A stretch of 64,000 nt of DNA, taken from positions 124,001-188,000 of the forward strand of contig NZ_FTMD01000001.1 in NCBI RefSeq assembly GCF_900156155.1. The letters are read 5' to 3'. The translations under genes and the position numbers were made by a program. The stretch's first letter is position 1; each line of letters starts with the position of its first letter. The DNA comes from Aromatoleum tolulyticum (lineage in GTDB: Bacteria; Pseudomonadota; Gammaproteobacteria; Burkholderiales; Rhodocyclaceae). Shown here in pieces: positions 26,102 to 34,367 of this stretch. The notes below the pieces were generated by a model, which was not told the origin of the DNA, ran no database searches, and worked only from the letters and a program-made list of their open reading frames with translations.

Positions 26102-27649
26102 CTAGAACTTCTGCCTGTTCGCCCTTTTGGCTTCTTTCCTCGCCTCTCGAGCCATTCTGCGTCGCTCGGCTCGGTTCATGGGAGCGCCAGAGTTGTAAGT
26201 GTAGGCATTCGGTGCCCTGAAATTGAAAGGCATCGGAAACTCGTGGCTCCCGTAGTACAGAACATCCTTGGCCGGTCCCTGCAATACGTCGAACTCCTCC
26301 ATCGCGCCCCGCAAGACGGCGGCCTCCTCTGGACTCATGTCGTAACTGAGGTCGACATACAGGAAGTCTTGGGAGGCCACCTTCTCAGAGAAGGGTTCCG
26401 ATGCGATACCAATCGCCTCATCCGCACTAGGAAAGCGCACCTTGATGCCGTGGCAGTATGCGAGCAGTGCGGCCGTACGCATCTCGCGGTAACCTTGGTA
26501 GTCCATCTCCTGTGGCTTTGGAACTGTCAAGAAGACGTACGCGCGGGACATGTCGTCGCCGCTCAGGGTCATACGCGCGAACTTCTTGCCAGGTTCGCTC
26601 CTCGAGAGTGCGAAACGGAAATGGCCGGCGAGCTCACGCCTTGTCAGGCGGCGTTCGGCGGCAAGGGCGCGGAGGATTCGCTCATGGTCGATGGTCTCCG
26701 GTGGGGTCTCGGGTAGGCCAATCGCTGTCCCTGCGCGAACGAAAGACGCTTGGTACTCAATGAGTGCGTCCCACATGTAGCTGCCTTGGTCGGCTTCACG
26801 TTTGGCCTCTCGCTGAGGGCTTGAGCGATAGAACCGCCAATCCCCCTCCTGGAGAATAACAGCCTCGGCTCCAGGCGGTACCTTGGGTAAGACGTGCCGG
26901 CCATTCTCCATCGTGCACATGTACCGCGCCAGCATATCTTCCTCACCAGCCACGTGCATGAAGACGCCGTTCGCACCGAAATAGCGCTCCTTGCAAACCA
27001 GGTAGTCGACAAGGTCCGGGACGGTATCCAGCTCCTCCAAGAGCACGTCGACTGTCACCTCATCGACGACGTGGACGAAGCGGCGGCCTTTCAGCGGGAA
27101 GCCTACTTCGAACGGACGTTCGTAGTGAGCATCTCCCTCAAGCATGCTGTTGAGCATCAAGCTGCCGCTGCTCCCACCGCCGAAGTGCCGCATCGCTGCC
27201 TCATGGCCACCGCGAGTAACGGCAATCAGGAAGTAACGGGCTTGGGTTGGGTCCGGGAGTGCTACGGGCAACTCGGTCTGACACGACTTGTCGATGAACA
27301 CACGGTCCGGGAATCGACGGAGGAAACTTTCAGCCCCTGCAAGCTGCCTCGCGGACTTCTCGATTGCACGCTTATACCAACGCGGCCAAGCAACCTTGAT
27401 GTCGACGTCCGGTTGAAACGCGCAGTGCTTGTCGGAGAACAGCAGCACGTCGGAGCCAAAAACCACTAGCAGGTCGACCAACTCCTTGCCGTCGCCCTTA
27501 TCGCCGGACCTCCCTTCGTCGCTGTAAACGTTCGGGTAGCTCCACAGACTCAGGAACGCCTTGCGGGCGAGCCGCACGAGTGCACGTTCCGAGTCGGTCG
27601 CGCCCTCTACCTCAGCGGCTCTCTCCCACGCGGTCTTGTTATTCGTCAA
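26102..27649 (-). CDS. Unknown 515-aa protein, possible PD-(D/E)XK nuclease domain at N-terminus
   Basis: A 515-aa protein I do not recognise. Near residues 35-75 it reads LWSYPNVYSDEGRSGDKGDG then KELVDLLVVFGSDVLLFSDK, where ELVDLLVVF...FSDK has the spacing of a degenerate PD-(D/E)XK nuclease-like strand pair. The middle is mixed alpha/beta. The C-terminus is very basic (NRAERRRMAREARKEAKRAN). The annotated start is a TTG with a weak ribosome site, so the true start could be a few codons later. It is transcribed with the defence-like cassette 27879-29769, though 229 bp separate them. It could be a nuclease effector, but nothing proves that. Confidence 0.5.
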   Translation of the reverse strand: MTNNKTAWERAAEVEGATDSERALVRLARKAFLSLWSYPNVYSDEGRSGDKGDGKELVDLLVVFGSDVLLFSDKHCAFQPDVDIKVAWPRWYKRAIEKSARQLAGAESFLRRFPDRVFIDKSCQTELPVALPDPTQARYFLIAVTRGGHEAAMRHFGGGSSGSLMLNSMLEGDAHYERPFEVGFPLKGRRFVHVVDEVTVDVLLEELDTVPDLVDYLVCKERYFGANGVFMHVAGEEDMLARYMCTMENGRHVLPKVPPGAEAVILQEGDWRFYRSSPQREAKREADQGSYMWDALIEYQASFVRAGTAIGLPETPPETIDHERILRALAAERRLTRRELAGHFRFALSRSEPGKKFARMTLSGDDMSRAYVFLTVPKPQEMDYQGYREMRTAALLAYCHGIKVRFPSADEAIGIASEPFSEKVASQDFLYVDLSYDMSPEEAAVLRGAMEEFDVLQGPAKDVLYYGSHEFPMPFNFRAPNAYTYNSGAPMNRAERRRMAREARKEAKRANRQKF

Positions 27650-27878
27650 CGTTCTGCGTTCTCAACTGCATCACGGGTATCAAAATCGCGGGAGCGACCG
27701 GCGACTCCCCTCCGCGGTCGCCCCACCGCCTGCGCAGGGTCGCTCCTTCGGCGCCCGTTTGAGAAAGGGGAGTACAAAGAACCTGACTCTCTCGAACTTT
27801 CCACAGCCGAGAAGCCACCTCGCGAATGCCTTGACTATGGAGCATCCGAAGGTCTGCGCGGCACCGTAACTGCGCGAA

Positions 27879-28226
27879 TCAATCCCAGCGAGCCGGAACG
27901 ACTGCAATATTCGAACCATCGACAACGAGGAACACTCGGTCGTTGCTCCCCAACCCCTCGTCTGTCAGGAGGTGCGCGAGCCTTACCTCGGTCCCGTCGG
28001 GCGCAACGACGTCAGGGCAAATCCAGACGTAGGGGTTGTTTTCGGTTGCCCGGAGCCCGCCCTGATAGTGACGGCGACCGATACGAAGCACGACGGGCGT
28101 CCGCTCCCCATTGCGATGGGGTAGCCCTTGTGCGCCCATGACAAGGACATGGATTTCCATCCGCTCGGTTCCGTCCGCATACTGGTTTCCGAGCCCGCGA
28201 ACAACGCCATGAGTGATGATAGCCAT
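27879..28226 (-). CDS. Unknown 115-aa protein in HEPN/LOTUS cassette
   Basis: A 115-aa protein starting MAIITHGVVRGLGNQYADGT. It looks all-beta (alternating strands VLRIGRRHYQGGL, VWICPDVVAPDGT, RVFLVVDGSNIAVV) with no motif I can name. An AGGAGG ribosome site lies directly before the ATG and contains the stop codon of the HEPN/OST-HTH gene, so the two are tightly coupled. It may be a partner or antitoxin of that protein; this rests on position only. Confidence 0.6.
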   Translation of the reverse strand: MAIITHGVVRGLGNQYADGTERMEIHVLVMGAQGLPHRNGERTPVVLRIGRRHYQGGLRATENNPYVWICPDVVAPDGTEVRLAHLLTDEGLGSNDRVFLVVDGSNIAVVPARWD

Positions 28227-28234
28227 GGTTCCTC

Positions 28235-29176
28235 CTATTGCTCGCCGGTCACACCGAATTCAAGCGAGATTCCGGGCTTCATCCGGTAGAACACGCGGAC
28301 GCCTCCCTTGTCGGTCGACTCCTCGACGAGGTCGAACAGTTCAGTCGCGACAATCAAGGCCTTCAGGGTCTTGTAGCCGGAGCGCTCCTTGAGCGCTTTC
28401 GTTTCCTCCGGCGCATGCAGTCGTAACAGGTCCGCAGCGGTGTTGAGCAGAACGCAGCCGTCGTCACGACCCATCTTCTGTGCGATATCGCCTAGCAGCA
28501 GAACGGGACGGCTATGCCGCAGGTCGGCGAGCGCAAGGTGCTTCGCCCATTCGCCCGACATTAGGAATTCTCCTGTCTGACGCCGGCCGTCTTCCAACGC
28601 ACTCACAAGTCCCTTCAAGTGCTTAAACTCGGGGAGAACATTCTCTCGCTGTCCGTCGAGGTACTCATCCGCCGCTTGCATGCTGTCCATCGACATAAAG
28701 TCCCATCGCGGGAGAAAGTGGTGGACCAGTTCATTGCGTTCCGCCACCGCAGTCGCAAGGGCCGATTTCCGTTCTTCGAAGTACGCGCTATCAACCTCCA
28801 GCCCGAATCCGATGGAAAACCAGAGACCAGCGAGGTCCTCCGGCGCTTCCCGCGGCCGCCCCTTGTCAGTAAGGGCTTCCTCGAGAAAGGCCCCGACCAA
28901 GGTCCCCATGGTCTGCTTTTCGACTCTTTCCTCCTGCCTCTTCTTTTTCGCCTGCAGCTCATGCACGTAGCCTGCCAGCGAGTTGTTGGCGATGAGGAAC
29001 TTGAGCATGCGTTCGATTTGCTGAAAAAGCAGGAGATTCCGCCCCATCTTGCGCATGACCTCGTTGCGAACTACCTCGAGCTCCGCGCCAACGACAGGAG
29101 GGGGCGAGGCTTCCGTCGCGACGTCGGACGGTGCGAGCTGAACCACAAAGGTCATACCGGAGTCGTTGTCCGCCAT
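28235..29176 (-). CDS. HEPN + OST-HTH/LOTUS domain protein
   Basis: A 313-aa protein with two parts. The N-terminal helical part (about residues 30-215) contains ERNELVHHFLPRWDF near residue 146, the R-x4-6-H motif of HEPN RNases. The C-terminal part (about 225-306) reads LLLGDIAQKMGRDDGCVLLN, then GYKTLKALIVATELFDLVEE, then GGVRVFYRMKPG, the pattern of an OST-HTH/LOTUS RNA-binding winged helix. Such domains bind structured or G-quadruplex RNA, so the protein may be an RNA-targeted RNase acting in anti-phage defence or as a toxin (inference). The ATG at 29176 with GAGGG was preferred; an ATG at 29194 overlaps the upstream gene. It sits between a pRiA4b ORF-3-like gene and a 115-aa gene. Confidence 0.72.
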   Translation of the reverse strand: MADNDSGMTFVVQLAPSDVATEASPPPVVGAELEVVRNEVMRKMGRNLLLFQQIERMLKFLIANNSLAGYVHELQAKKKRQEERVEKQTMGTLVGAFLEEALTDKGRPREAPEDLAGLWFSIGFGLEVDSAYFEERKSALATAVAERNELVHHFLPRWDFMSMDSMQAADEYLDGQRENVLPEFKHLKGLVSALEDGRRQTGEFLMSGEWAKHLALADLRHSRPVLLLGDIAQKMGRDDGCVLLNTAADLLRLHAPEETKALKERSGYKTLKALIVATELFDLVEESTDKGGVRVFYRMKPGISLEFGVTGEQ

Positions 29177-29184
29177 CTCGGCCC

Positions 29185-29769
29185 TCACGCCCATTTATTC
29201 CACGCCATGCGTAGGAGTGCGGCGTTTGCCGCAATGCGGTCGAACCGCTCGGGGTCGAAGTCCGTTCCCGCCCATGCCAGCCAGTCCTGCGCTTCCTCCG
29301 ACGTTCTGCGGGTGGTGATGGCCTCCACGAGTTCCATGTACGACTCAGCGCCACCGACATCCTCGGGCGGACACGCGCGCTCGCCTGCTGCGACTTCGGC
29401 AACACCGTCTGGCTCACTGGCTTCCGGGTCGACGGCCTCGACGACGATGCGGTGGCTCCAGCTGTCGCCGAAATCGTATCGATAGAGAAAATGGTCGCCC
29501 GCTTTTACCAACTTCGAAAGCTTCACCCGTCGCTCGTCGTTCACCGGGCGCTCCGGGTCATCCTCGGGATGAGGAACCGCGAACACCTGCCCGGCAATCT
29601 CGAATTCGTGAAGGTGGGCATCAGTCCACCCCATTGCAGCCTGAAGATAGTGATGCAGCTTCCCGAGGGTGACTGAACCATCGACAAGGATGCGGCGCCA
29701 GATGAGCGGCCGCCCGCCCTCCAGCTCGATTCGCAGCGTGTAGGTGTGGGTGAGGTTTCGAGGGGACAT
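29185..29769 (-). CDS. pRiA4b ORF-3-like / IS1096 TnpR-like protein
   Basis: A 194-aa protein with the plasmid pRiA4b ORF-3-like domain. It has YTLRIELEGGRPLIWRRILV near residue 9, TLGKLHHYLQAAMGWTDAHL near residue 34 and FLYRYDFGDSWSHRIVVEAV near residue 94, the family signature (YxYDFGDxWxHxI). Such proteins occur on plasmids, transposons and islands; their function is not established, and the TnpR label of the family does not imply recombinase activity here. Its end overlaps or abuts the HEPN/LOTUS start, making it the first gene of a three-gene unit (29769 to 27879). Confidence 0.85.
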   Translation of the reverse strand: MSPRNLTHTYTLRIELEGGRPLIWRRILVDGSVTLGKLHHYLQAAMGWTDAHLHEFEIAGQVFAVPHPEDDPERPVNDERRVKLSKLVKAGDHFLYRYDFGDSWSHRIVVEAVDPEASEPDGVAEVAAGERACPPEDVGGAESYMELVEAITTRRTSEEAQDWLAWAGTDFDPERFDRIAANAALLRMAWNKWA

Positions 29770-30850
29770 GACCCATCCGCATAATGAATTGATGCGTACC
29801 TATTCTATGCTGCGACCGAACGTCACGACGGCCAACTATGCTTCGCGACGAATCGCTTCCTATCCGCACGGTATCGTTGTTCGACATGAGTCTGCGGGCA
29901 ACGGACCGCCTGCATGCCTTCCGCGCACCGCGATGACGCCGCCGCAACTTGACCTTGCCACACGCTTCGCTTGACCTCGGCCCACGAAATACCTGACTTC
30001 GCCGCACATGTCACTTGACCTCGATACACACTTTTCACCTCCCGTCCAACCGAACCGCCAAGCCCGGTGGGCACTTTTCTGCGGGTACCCGCAGCGGTAA
30101 TCCGTAATCCTGTAACTGTCACTCCCGCCTCCCCCGCAGCGGCCTCGACGCTGGATGCCAATACATGAGGATGGGGGACCAAGGCTTGGGAAGGTTGTCG
30201 TCCACGCTCCGTCAGCCCCTGCAGCAATCGGTAGGAAGACGGCGCCCTGTCCTTCGGAGGTTGCCGAGCCCTACCCGTCTTCCCTGGCAGGCCAGATGCT
30301 GCCTGCACATCGCGACGCCCCATGATGTTGGTGGGCGTCCACCGGGTCACCGTCTGCAGGCGACATCGGATTTCCTCCAGCCCGAAGTGACACGAGTGGC
30401 GCTGTTTCGTACGGGAAGGGAATGCTCGCCTTGTAGCGCGGCTTAACCCCTCGCCCCGTGGCCACGCGCAAAGGCCCTGGTTAAGCCTTTGCCCCTGCGC
30501 CTCGCAAACGACAAGGGCGTGGACATGTTCGGACACTCATTGAACCAGGGAGGGTGCTGTTCCACGCACGGTATAGCGCGGTTTCCGGACAAGGTGGGCG
30601 TCGACGCTTGCCAACATCATGGAAATTGGATAATTTTCAGCGTGGCTCCAGGGGAGCCGACGCTTGAATGAACGCATGCTCGCCATGCCGCACCGCGGCA
30701 GGGTGCCCTTTTAGTGAACGGACTATGAGGGCGGAAGCATGTTGTTTACATGGAACATGACGGCACCGATGGGGGCGATAGTCCTCCGTGCGGCAGCAAC
30801 CACAGGCGATGTCAGCGCCCCGCTCGGATGGCGTTCCCGCCGTTCCGTGT
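29770..30850. other. Gene-poor 1.1 kb segment within the transposon
   Basis: No convincing gene. A 237-codon minus-strand frame (29823-30536) is of low complexity and crosses the iterated repeats. The segment holds the 22-bp repeats described separately. The rest (30050-30850) shows no further repeats, hairpins or coding signal that I can defend. It may be degraded DNA or an origin/end region. Confidence 0.5.
29941..30041 (-). repeat. Four iterated repeats at exact 22-bp spacing (iteron-like)
   Basis: TTGACC or CTGACT cores begin at 29949, 29971, 29993 and 30015, spaced exactly 22 bp. On the minus strand the unit is roughly cgaGGTCAAGnnannnnGTG. A fifth degraded copy (gaggtgaaaagtgtg) follows at 30026-30041. 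Exact helical-phase repeats of this length are typical of plasmid iterons or multiple transposase sites. Confidence 0.7.
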
Positions 30851-31177
30851 TCAGGCTTTCTTCGAACCGGCACTCGCACGGTCGAGAACGTCCGGTTGCC
30901 CGGAGTAGCGGACCCCAGCAGCCTTCTCGGTCGGCTCAACGGAGACCGTCCGCACGCCCAGAACCCGCATTACCTGCAGGAAGAACACGAACGAGAACGA
31001 GCCCCGCGAAATCTTGTTCGCCAAGGAACGCGTCGTCTCGCCGAATCCCTGCACCTGCATCAGCTTTGCCAGCCGCGCGTACGTCACCCCACGTCGGTCC
31101 AGCTCCGCACGCAGGATTCCCTTGGCTTCATGCGCCCAGTACGGCGCCGATTGCCCCTCATCTGACCTATCAGCCAC
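30851..31177 (-). CDS. DUF6471-type small HTH protein
   Basis: A 108-aa protein whose core (WAHEAKGILRAELDRRGVTY, then ARLAKLMQVQGFGETTRSLA, then NKISRGSFSFVFFLQVMRVL) matches the DUF6471 helix-turn-helix domain, related to XRE. It probably binds DNA. It is divergent from tnsA across a 181 bp gap that contains a perfect 16-bp palindrome, so it may repress itself and the tns operon (inference). The start is a GTG at 31177; the 15 terminal residues (VLDRASAGSKKA) are outside the domain. Confidence 0.72.
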   Translation of the reverse strand: MADRSDEGQSAPYWAHEAKGILRAELDRRGVTYARLAKLMQVQGFGETTRSLANKISRGSFSFVFFLQVMRVLGVRTVSVEPTEKAAGVRYSGQPDVLDRASAGSKKA

Positions 31178-31220
31178 TCCTCACCTGCACGCGAATATTA
31201 CACCCGCGGCAGAGAATAAC

Positions 31221-31236
31221 ATCCCATTTATGGGAT
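31221..31236. promoter_or_regulatory. Palindromic operator between DUF6471 gene and tnsA
   Basis: ATCCCATTTATGGGAT, perfect 7-bp arms around TT, located between the divergent DUF6471 gene and tnsA and 123 bp before the tnsA start. A good candidate binding site for the DUF6471 protein. Confidence 0.55.
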
Positions 31237-31358
31237 TTCACAAGAAACCGAGTCCTTCATCGAGCCTCGCACTTCCTATACGCCCCAAGCGAGGAAATCA
31301 GGAAGTGAATTCGGCCGACGGCGAACACGCCGTCGGAGTTGTTCTGGAGGCAGCCGAA

Positions 31359-32195
31359 ATGGGCAAGTTCAAGTGGTCGGAAAACAAGATTCAGCAGTTG
31401 GAGGCCGAAGGGCGAGGGAAGGGGACCGGGGTCGGTTACAAGCCCTGGGTCGAGGTCACTGATTTCTCCTCCCAAGGGAAGAGCCGGCGCATCTTCAGCC
31501 GGAAGACAGGACGAGTGCATCACCTGCTCTCGGACGTCGAATGGCAGCTCTTCCTGCTGCTCGAGTTCTCGCGAAACGTCATCGACATCCGCGAGCAGTA
31601 TCCGCTGCGCCGCGATGAGACCCTCTCGCTCGCGGCGCAGCGGAACATCAAGCATCCCATCTATCCGGGCACCACTGTCGCCACGGTGATGACCTGCGAC
31701 TTTCTGGTCACCTTCGAGCGCGACGGCCAGAAGTCCCTCGCGGCGTTCAGCTGCAAGCGCTCGGACGGCGCCGAAGACGCGCGCAAAGTGGAGCTCCTCG
31801 AAATCGAGCGCGCCTACTTCGACGGGCTCGGCATCGCGCACCACCTCGTCTTCCACTCGGAGCTACCCACCAACAAGGTCAGCAACCTCGTCTGGTGCCG
31901 GGGGGCGACCATCAACAACGAGGGCATCGAAGAGTATCCCGACTCGTTCCGCGAGCTCAGCGAGCGCCTTGTCGCGGAGCTCCGGACGCCCGGCCGGTCC
32001 GGCAGCTTCGCCGAATACTGCGCCAACTTCGAAGCGCGCACCGGCGCGCCCGTCGGAACGGGGCTGCGCATCGCGCGTGCCCTGTTGTGGGAGGGACGCC
32101 TGCTGACCGACCTCCACCAGAGAGACCTTGCGGCCACTCCAGTGGCGATGTTTCGTGTCGCGCAACAGCCGACGCTCCGGGTGGTTGGAGCGTAA
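31359..32195 (+). CDS. tnsA: TnsA-like transposon endonuclease
   Basis: A 278-aa TnsA, close to the 273 aa of Tn7 TnsA. It begins MGKFKWSENKIQQLEAEGRG. TnsA cuts the 5' ends of the transposon so that, with TnsB, the element moves by cut-and-paste. The catalytic glutamate (E61 in DVEWQLF) and aspartate (D114 in MTCDFLVTF) are at almost the same positions as in Tn7 (E63, D114). The lysine is K133 in AFSCK, but the Tn7 glutamine two residues earlier is a serine here. A GGAGG ribosome site 8 bp before 31359 fixes the start; longer in-frame extensions lack a site and look non-coding. tnsB begins 3 bp after its stop. Confidence 0.9.
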   Translation: MGKFKWSENKIQQLEAEGRGKGTGVGYKPWVEVTDFSSQGKSRRIFSRKTGRVHHLLSDVEWQLFLLLEFSRNVIDIREQYPLRRDETLSLAAQRNIKHPIYPGTTVATVMTCDFLVTFERDGQKSLAAFSCKRSDGAEDARKVELLEIERAYFDGLGIAHHLVFHSELPTNKVSNLVWCRGATINNEGIEEYPDSFRELSERLVAELRTPGRSGSFAEYCANFEARTGAPVGTGLRIARALLWEGRLLTDLHQRDLAATPVAMFRVAQQPTLRVVGA

Positions 32196-32198
32196 GCC

Positions 32199-34367
32199 AT
32201 GTTCAAGAATCAAGTGTACGAGCACGTGGAGTCGGGTCAGCGAATTCGCATCCTCGACCTGGAGCAACCGACACAGACGGTCTGGACATTCAACCTGGGC
32301 GAACCCAAAGCACTACCCCGCGCCTACGCGGCTGACGACCTGCGCACGGCAATCGCGGACGCGGGTTTCACCCTCGTGACCGGAGAGCCGTCCAAGAACC
32401 TGCTGAAACGTTCCGCGGCGGCAATTCAGCGGCGCGACGCCGCCTACGCATGCATCGAGCCGCTGGTTCGGACCACGGAGATTTTCGACCCCGCCAAGCG
32501 CTCGGCGCTGGTGAAAGCTCGCGCCGAAGAGCTCAATTGCTCACAGCAGACGATTTACAAGTACCTGCGCACCTGGTGGCGTGAAGGACAAAGCAAAAAC
32601 GCCCTCCTCCCGAACTTTCATCGCATCGGCAGCATCGGCGGAGTGACGGGAAATCGCGGTCGCCCGCCCATCTATCTCGACCGGCCCATCTATCAAATGA
32701 CCGAGACTGACCATACGGCGGTTGAGGTCGTGCTGAAGCGCTACTACCTGAAGAGCGACCATCAGGCAGGCAATCAAAAGGGCGGCGACGAGACCGCGAC
32801 GCTGGATGCCACGTTTCAGCGTCTCCTGGAAAACAGCTTCAGCTACGCGGATAGTGAAGGAGTTCGCCATATCCTGCCGTACGGCGAACGCCCAAGCGAA
32901 GCGCAATTTCGTCGCGCCGCGGGGAAATTCCTTCCGAAGGAACTGACCATTCGCGCGAGAAAGGGTGACAGCGCCTTCGAACTTACACACCGGGCCAAGC
33001 TGGGCAGCCTTCGCCACCAAACGTACACCGTTGGCGATGTCTATGAAATCGACTCGACAGTTGCCGATGTCTTTCTGGTGCACCCCGATGACCGCTCGAA
33101 AATCGTGGGCAAGCCGGCCATCTACCTCATCCGAGACAGGAAGAGCGGTCTTTGCGTCGGGTGGTACGTCGGCCTAGAGAGCGCATCCTGGCTGGCGGCG
33201 ATGCACGCCATCAAGTCCATTACCGAGGACAAGGCGGAGGTGTGCAAGCGTTATGGTTTGCCGTACTCGCCCTCCGACTGGCCAGCCCATGGGGCCTTTC
33301 CGAAGGAGTTTGCCGCCGACCGAGGACCGGAAATGGTATCGAAAGCCAGCGCACAGCTGGCAGATGGTCTGGAGTCGACAATCCTGAATCTTCCGAAAGG
33401 GCGTGGCGACTGGAAGCCGCATGTCGAATGTGGCTTCAAACAGACCCAGCGGTCAATGGCCGACTCCACGCCCGGCTACGTCCCGCCGGAAACCTTCGGT
33501 AAGCGTCAGGTGCGGGACTATAGCCAAGGCGCAGCATTGACGCTCGAAGAATTTACCCGGGAATTCCTGGCCGCTCTAATCCGCACCAATCGTACGCCGA
33601 TGGCAGGCTACAACCTGACGCCGAACTATGTGCTCGACGGCATGCAACCGACGCCCATCAACATCTGGAACGCCGAGATTCGCGACAGGGCCGGCTTGCT
33701 TTCCCACCACTCGGAGGAGGAGGTCCGATTCGCGCTGCTTCCGCGCGCAGAGGCCACCGTCACCCGAGAGGGTATCCGCCTCGGAGACTGCTTCTACACT
33801 GCCAACCAAGCCGTCCGGGAGGGGTGGTTTGTCGCCGCTGGCAACGGCAGTTTCCACGTCACCGTCTCCTTCGACCGCAGGCTCGTCGACAGCATCTACG
33901 TCCACGACCGCCACGACCCTGAGCGCTATTTCGTCGCCCATTTGCTGGACAAATGTTCGCACTACCGTGGCAGGAGCGCTGCCGAAGTCGAGAGCCTCAA
34001 GTTCCTGCGGGAAGTGCTCCGACAGGAAGGCCGACATACCAAACGGCAGCTGCAATCGGATTTCCACGCCATTGTCGACCCGATGGTCAAGGAAGCCGTC
34101 AGCAGGACAAAGGTTGCTGCCAAGGGCAAGTCGCGTTCGGCGCGTAAGGGGGACACAGTCGCAGCCCGCGCCGACGTCCTGACGCGTCAGCGCCAAAGTG
34201 AAGCCCGCATCGGCCCCGACCCCGGCCCCGACGAGGAATCCGCCGCGGTCATCCCGCTGCCTCGTGCTACATCCCCTGAACCCGCGCGGCCAGTGCCAGA
34301 AGCGCAGCCGCAACCCGCAACGAAGTCCCGCCAACAGCGTTACCAGGAGTTGATGGATGGCAACTGA
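32199..34367 (+). CDS. tnsB: TnsB-like DDE transposase
   Basis: A 722-aa transposase of the TnsB/retroviral-integrase superfamily. The catalytic triad is D285 (VYEIDSTVADV), D373 (AADRGPEMV) and E410 (PHVECGFKQTQR). N-terminal residues 90-200 hold HTH-like helices for end binding (SALVKARAEELNCSQQTIYK). The C-terminus is basic and proline-rich and probably contacts TnsC. TnsB binds the subterminal repeats and performs 3'-end cleavage and strand transfer. It lies 3 bp after tnsA and overlaps tnsC by 11 bp, so the operon is translationally coupled. No frameshift or missing catalytic residue was seen. Confidence 0.93.
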   Translation: MFKNQVYEHVESGQRIRILDLEQPTQTVWTFNLGEPKALPRAYAADDLRTAIADAGFTLVTGEPSKNLLKRSAAAIQRRDAAYACIEPLVRTTEIFDPAKRSALVKARAEELNCSQQTIYKYLRTWWREGQSKNALLPNFHRIGSIGGVTGNRGRPPIYLDRPIYQMTETDHTAVEVVLKRYYLKSDHQAGNQKGGDETATLDATFQRLLENSFSYADSEGVRHILPYGERPSEAQFRRAAGKFLPKELTIRARKGDSAFELTHRAKLGSLRHQTYTVGDVYEIDSTVADVFLVHPDDRSKIVGKPAIYLIRDRKSGLCVGWYVGLESASWLAAMHAIKSITEDKAEVCKRYGLPYSPSDWPAHGAFPKEFAADRGPEMVSKASAQLADGLESTILNLPKGRGDWKPHVECGFKQTQRSMADSTPGYVPPETFGKRQVRDYSQGAALTLEEFTREFLAALIRTNRTPMAGYNLTPNYVLDGMQPTPINIWNAEIRDRAGLLSHHSEEEVRFALLPRAEATVTREGIRLGDCFYTANQAVREGWFVAAGNGSFHVTVSFDRRLVDSIYVHDRHDPERYFVAHLLDKCSHYRGRSAAEVESLKFLREVLRQEGRHTKRQLQSDFHAIVDPMVKEAVSRTKVAAKGKSRSARKGDTVAARADVLTRQRQSEARIGPDPGPDEESAAVIPLPRATSPEPARPVPEAQPQPATKSRQQRYQELMDGN

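Noticed and set aside
29941-30041. 22-bp repeats as TnsB sites of the present element
   Set aside because: Their core (TTGACC) does not match the AATAAAG-type repeats at the two defined ends, and they are 17 kb inside. Kept only as iterons or an old end.
29823-30536. 237-codon minus-strand frame in the gene-poor segment
   Set aside because: Composition is low-complexity Arg/Ser/Gly, there is no ribosome site, and it runs through the 22-bp iterated repeats, which create the repetition in the protein.
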